Shown here: positions 63,491 to 64,000 of the stretch, piece by piece
Layout: every line of letters starts with the position of its first letter
Position numbering within the stretch: position 1 is the first letter of the stretch
Assembly (NCBI RefSeq): GCF_900142895.1
Contig: NZ_LT670847.1
Location: 2,542,001 to 2,606,000 of the forward strand
Direction: 5' to 3'
From: Vreelandella subglaciescola
GTDB lineage: Bacteria; Pseudomonadota; Gammaproteobacteria; Pseudomonadales; Halomonadaceae
DNA: 64,000 nt
Translations under genes and position numbers: made by a program
The notes under the pieces: model-generated
What the model was told of the DNA's origin: nothing
Databases searched by the model: none
Seen by the model: the letters and a program-made list of their open reading frames with translations, nothing else

Positions 63491-64000
63491 ACCGCCGGGA
63501 CGCCGAAAGCGAACGCCGCCTGAAGTGCCTGCTAGAACAGGGCCTGCCGCTGGTGTCGCGCCCCTGGCGTGAGCTTGCCGAGTCGGCCGGTATGAGCGAA
63601 GGCGAGGCCATCACCTGCGCCCGGGAATGGCAGGAAGACGGCCTGATCAAACGCATGGGGCTGGTGGTGCGCCACCGCCGGTTGGGCATGGCGGCCAACG
63701 CCATGGTGGTGTGGAACGTCGCCGATGAGCACGTCAGCGCCGTGGGCCGGGCGCTTGCCGCAGAGCCGGCGGTGACGCTGTGCTACCGCCGCCCGCGCCG
63801 GCTACCCGAGTGGCCGTATAGCCTGTTCTGCATGATCCACGGCGTGCGCCGCGAGCGTGTGCTGGCCGAGCTTGAAGCGATCATCGCCCGCCATGGGCTT
63901 GAAGAGGTGGCGCATCAGGTGCTGTTCAGCCACCACGCCTATCGCCAGCGCGGCGGGCGCTACGCGAGCGATCCGCGCTATACCGAGGAGACACGCCCAT
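63487..64000 (+). CDS. nirL: Siroheme decarboxylase subunit NirL-like, partial
   Basis: The first 171 residues of the partner subunit, cut by the right window edge. It starts within the nirD stop (ATGA overlap). An N-terminal helix-turn-helix is followed by LVVRHRRLGMAANAMVVWNV and VTLCYRRPRRLPEWPYSLFC, which are the NirL/AhbB-type signatures, then HGVRRERVLAELEAI. NirD and NirL form one complex. Usual length is about 165-180 residues, so only a few residues should be missing. More nir genes (nirG, nirH, nirJ) are expected further right. Confidence 0.85.
   Translation, partial: MNRRDAESERRLKCLLEQGLPLVSRPWRELAESAGMSEGEAITCAREWQEDGLIKRMGLVVRHRRLGMAANAMVVWNVADEHVSAVGRALAAEPAVTLCYRRPRRLPEWPYSLFCMIHGVRRERVLAELEAIIARHGLEEVAHQVLFSHHAYRQRGGRYASDPRYTEETRP

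Overview
The window looks like chromosome of a halophilic gammaproteobacterium of the Halomonas group (Halomonadaceae). This is inferred from the high GC content, a complete ectoine-degradation cluster (doeA-doeB-doeX, doeC, doeD), TRAP-type transport, Spy/BaeSR-type envelope stress genes, and a cytochrome cd1 denitrification cluster. No rRNA, tRNA or CRISPR array was seen.

Layout. 1-6.5 kb: end of a DUF192 gene, a TAXI-type TRAP transporter with a linked universal stress protein, and an acetaldehyde-type dehydrogenase. 6.5-11.1 kb (minus strand): a SulP anion transporter and a histidine kinase/response regulator/Spy-like operon. 11.3-15.4 kb: a DUF945 protein, a ZIP transporter, an NfeD/stomatin pair and YnfA. 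15.3-21.1 kb (minus strand): an AaeAB-like efflux set (DUF1656, HlyD, FUSC), LysO, a DUF3108 protein and GhrA. 21.4-27.3 kb: the doe cluster, which converts ectoine through N-acetyl-diaminobutyrate and diaminobutyrate to aspartate. 27.5-28.3 kb: a small monooxygenase-fold protein and luxS.

28.4-36.5 kb is the accessory region and the most unusual part. A full-length integron integrase (minus strand) with a LexA-like box, an attI site and two gene cassettes (a winged-helix/HNH nuclease and a lipoprotein) is followed by a rearranged stretch. That stretch holds a fusion of gltP-like and rhuM-like fragments, an IS30 fragment, a methyltransferase, a RhuM-family protein, an LprI-like protein and a DUF1294 membrane protein. 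A second, degenerate integron platform follows: a truncated intI, a conserved attI and LexA-like box, and one AT-rich cassette encoding a SIR2-like DUF4917 protein. Each cassette boundary is supported by exact complementarity between the first seven bases of the cassette (GTTAAGA, GTTAGCG, GTTATAT) and the R'' box of its own attC (TCTTAAC, CGCTAAC, ATATAAC).

36.6-54.3 kb returns to backbone genes: a dicarboxylate/amino-acid symporter, a CNNM-type protein, a ZIP transporter, two dehydrogenases, a second NfeD/SPFH pair, an EamA exporter, a second SulP, a tandem Usp, a cyclopropane fatty acid synthase, a HisC-like aminotransferase, a UbiH-type hydroxylase, SelO, DinB, a hydrolase and a thiamine-binding-like protein. 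54.3-58.9 kb is a Co/Ni-type metal module: an MFS transporter, a DmeF-like exporter, a DmeR/RcnR-like repressor with two G-tract operators, a His-rich protein, a HupE/UreJ-like protein and an anchor protein. 59.2-64 kb is the nir cluster. nirCF and nirS-nirDL diverge from a control region with two FNR/DNR boxes, and the last gene runs off the window.
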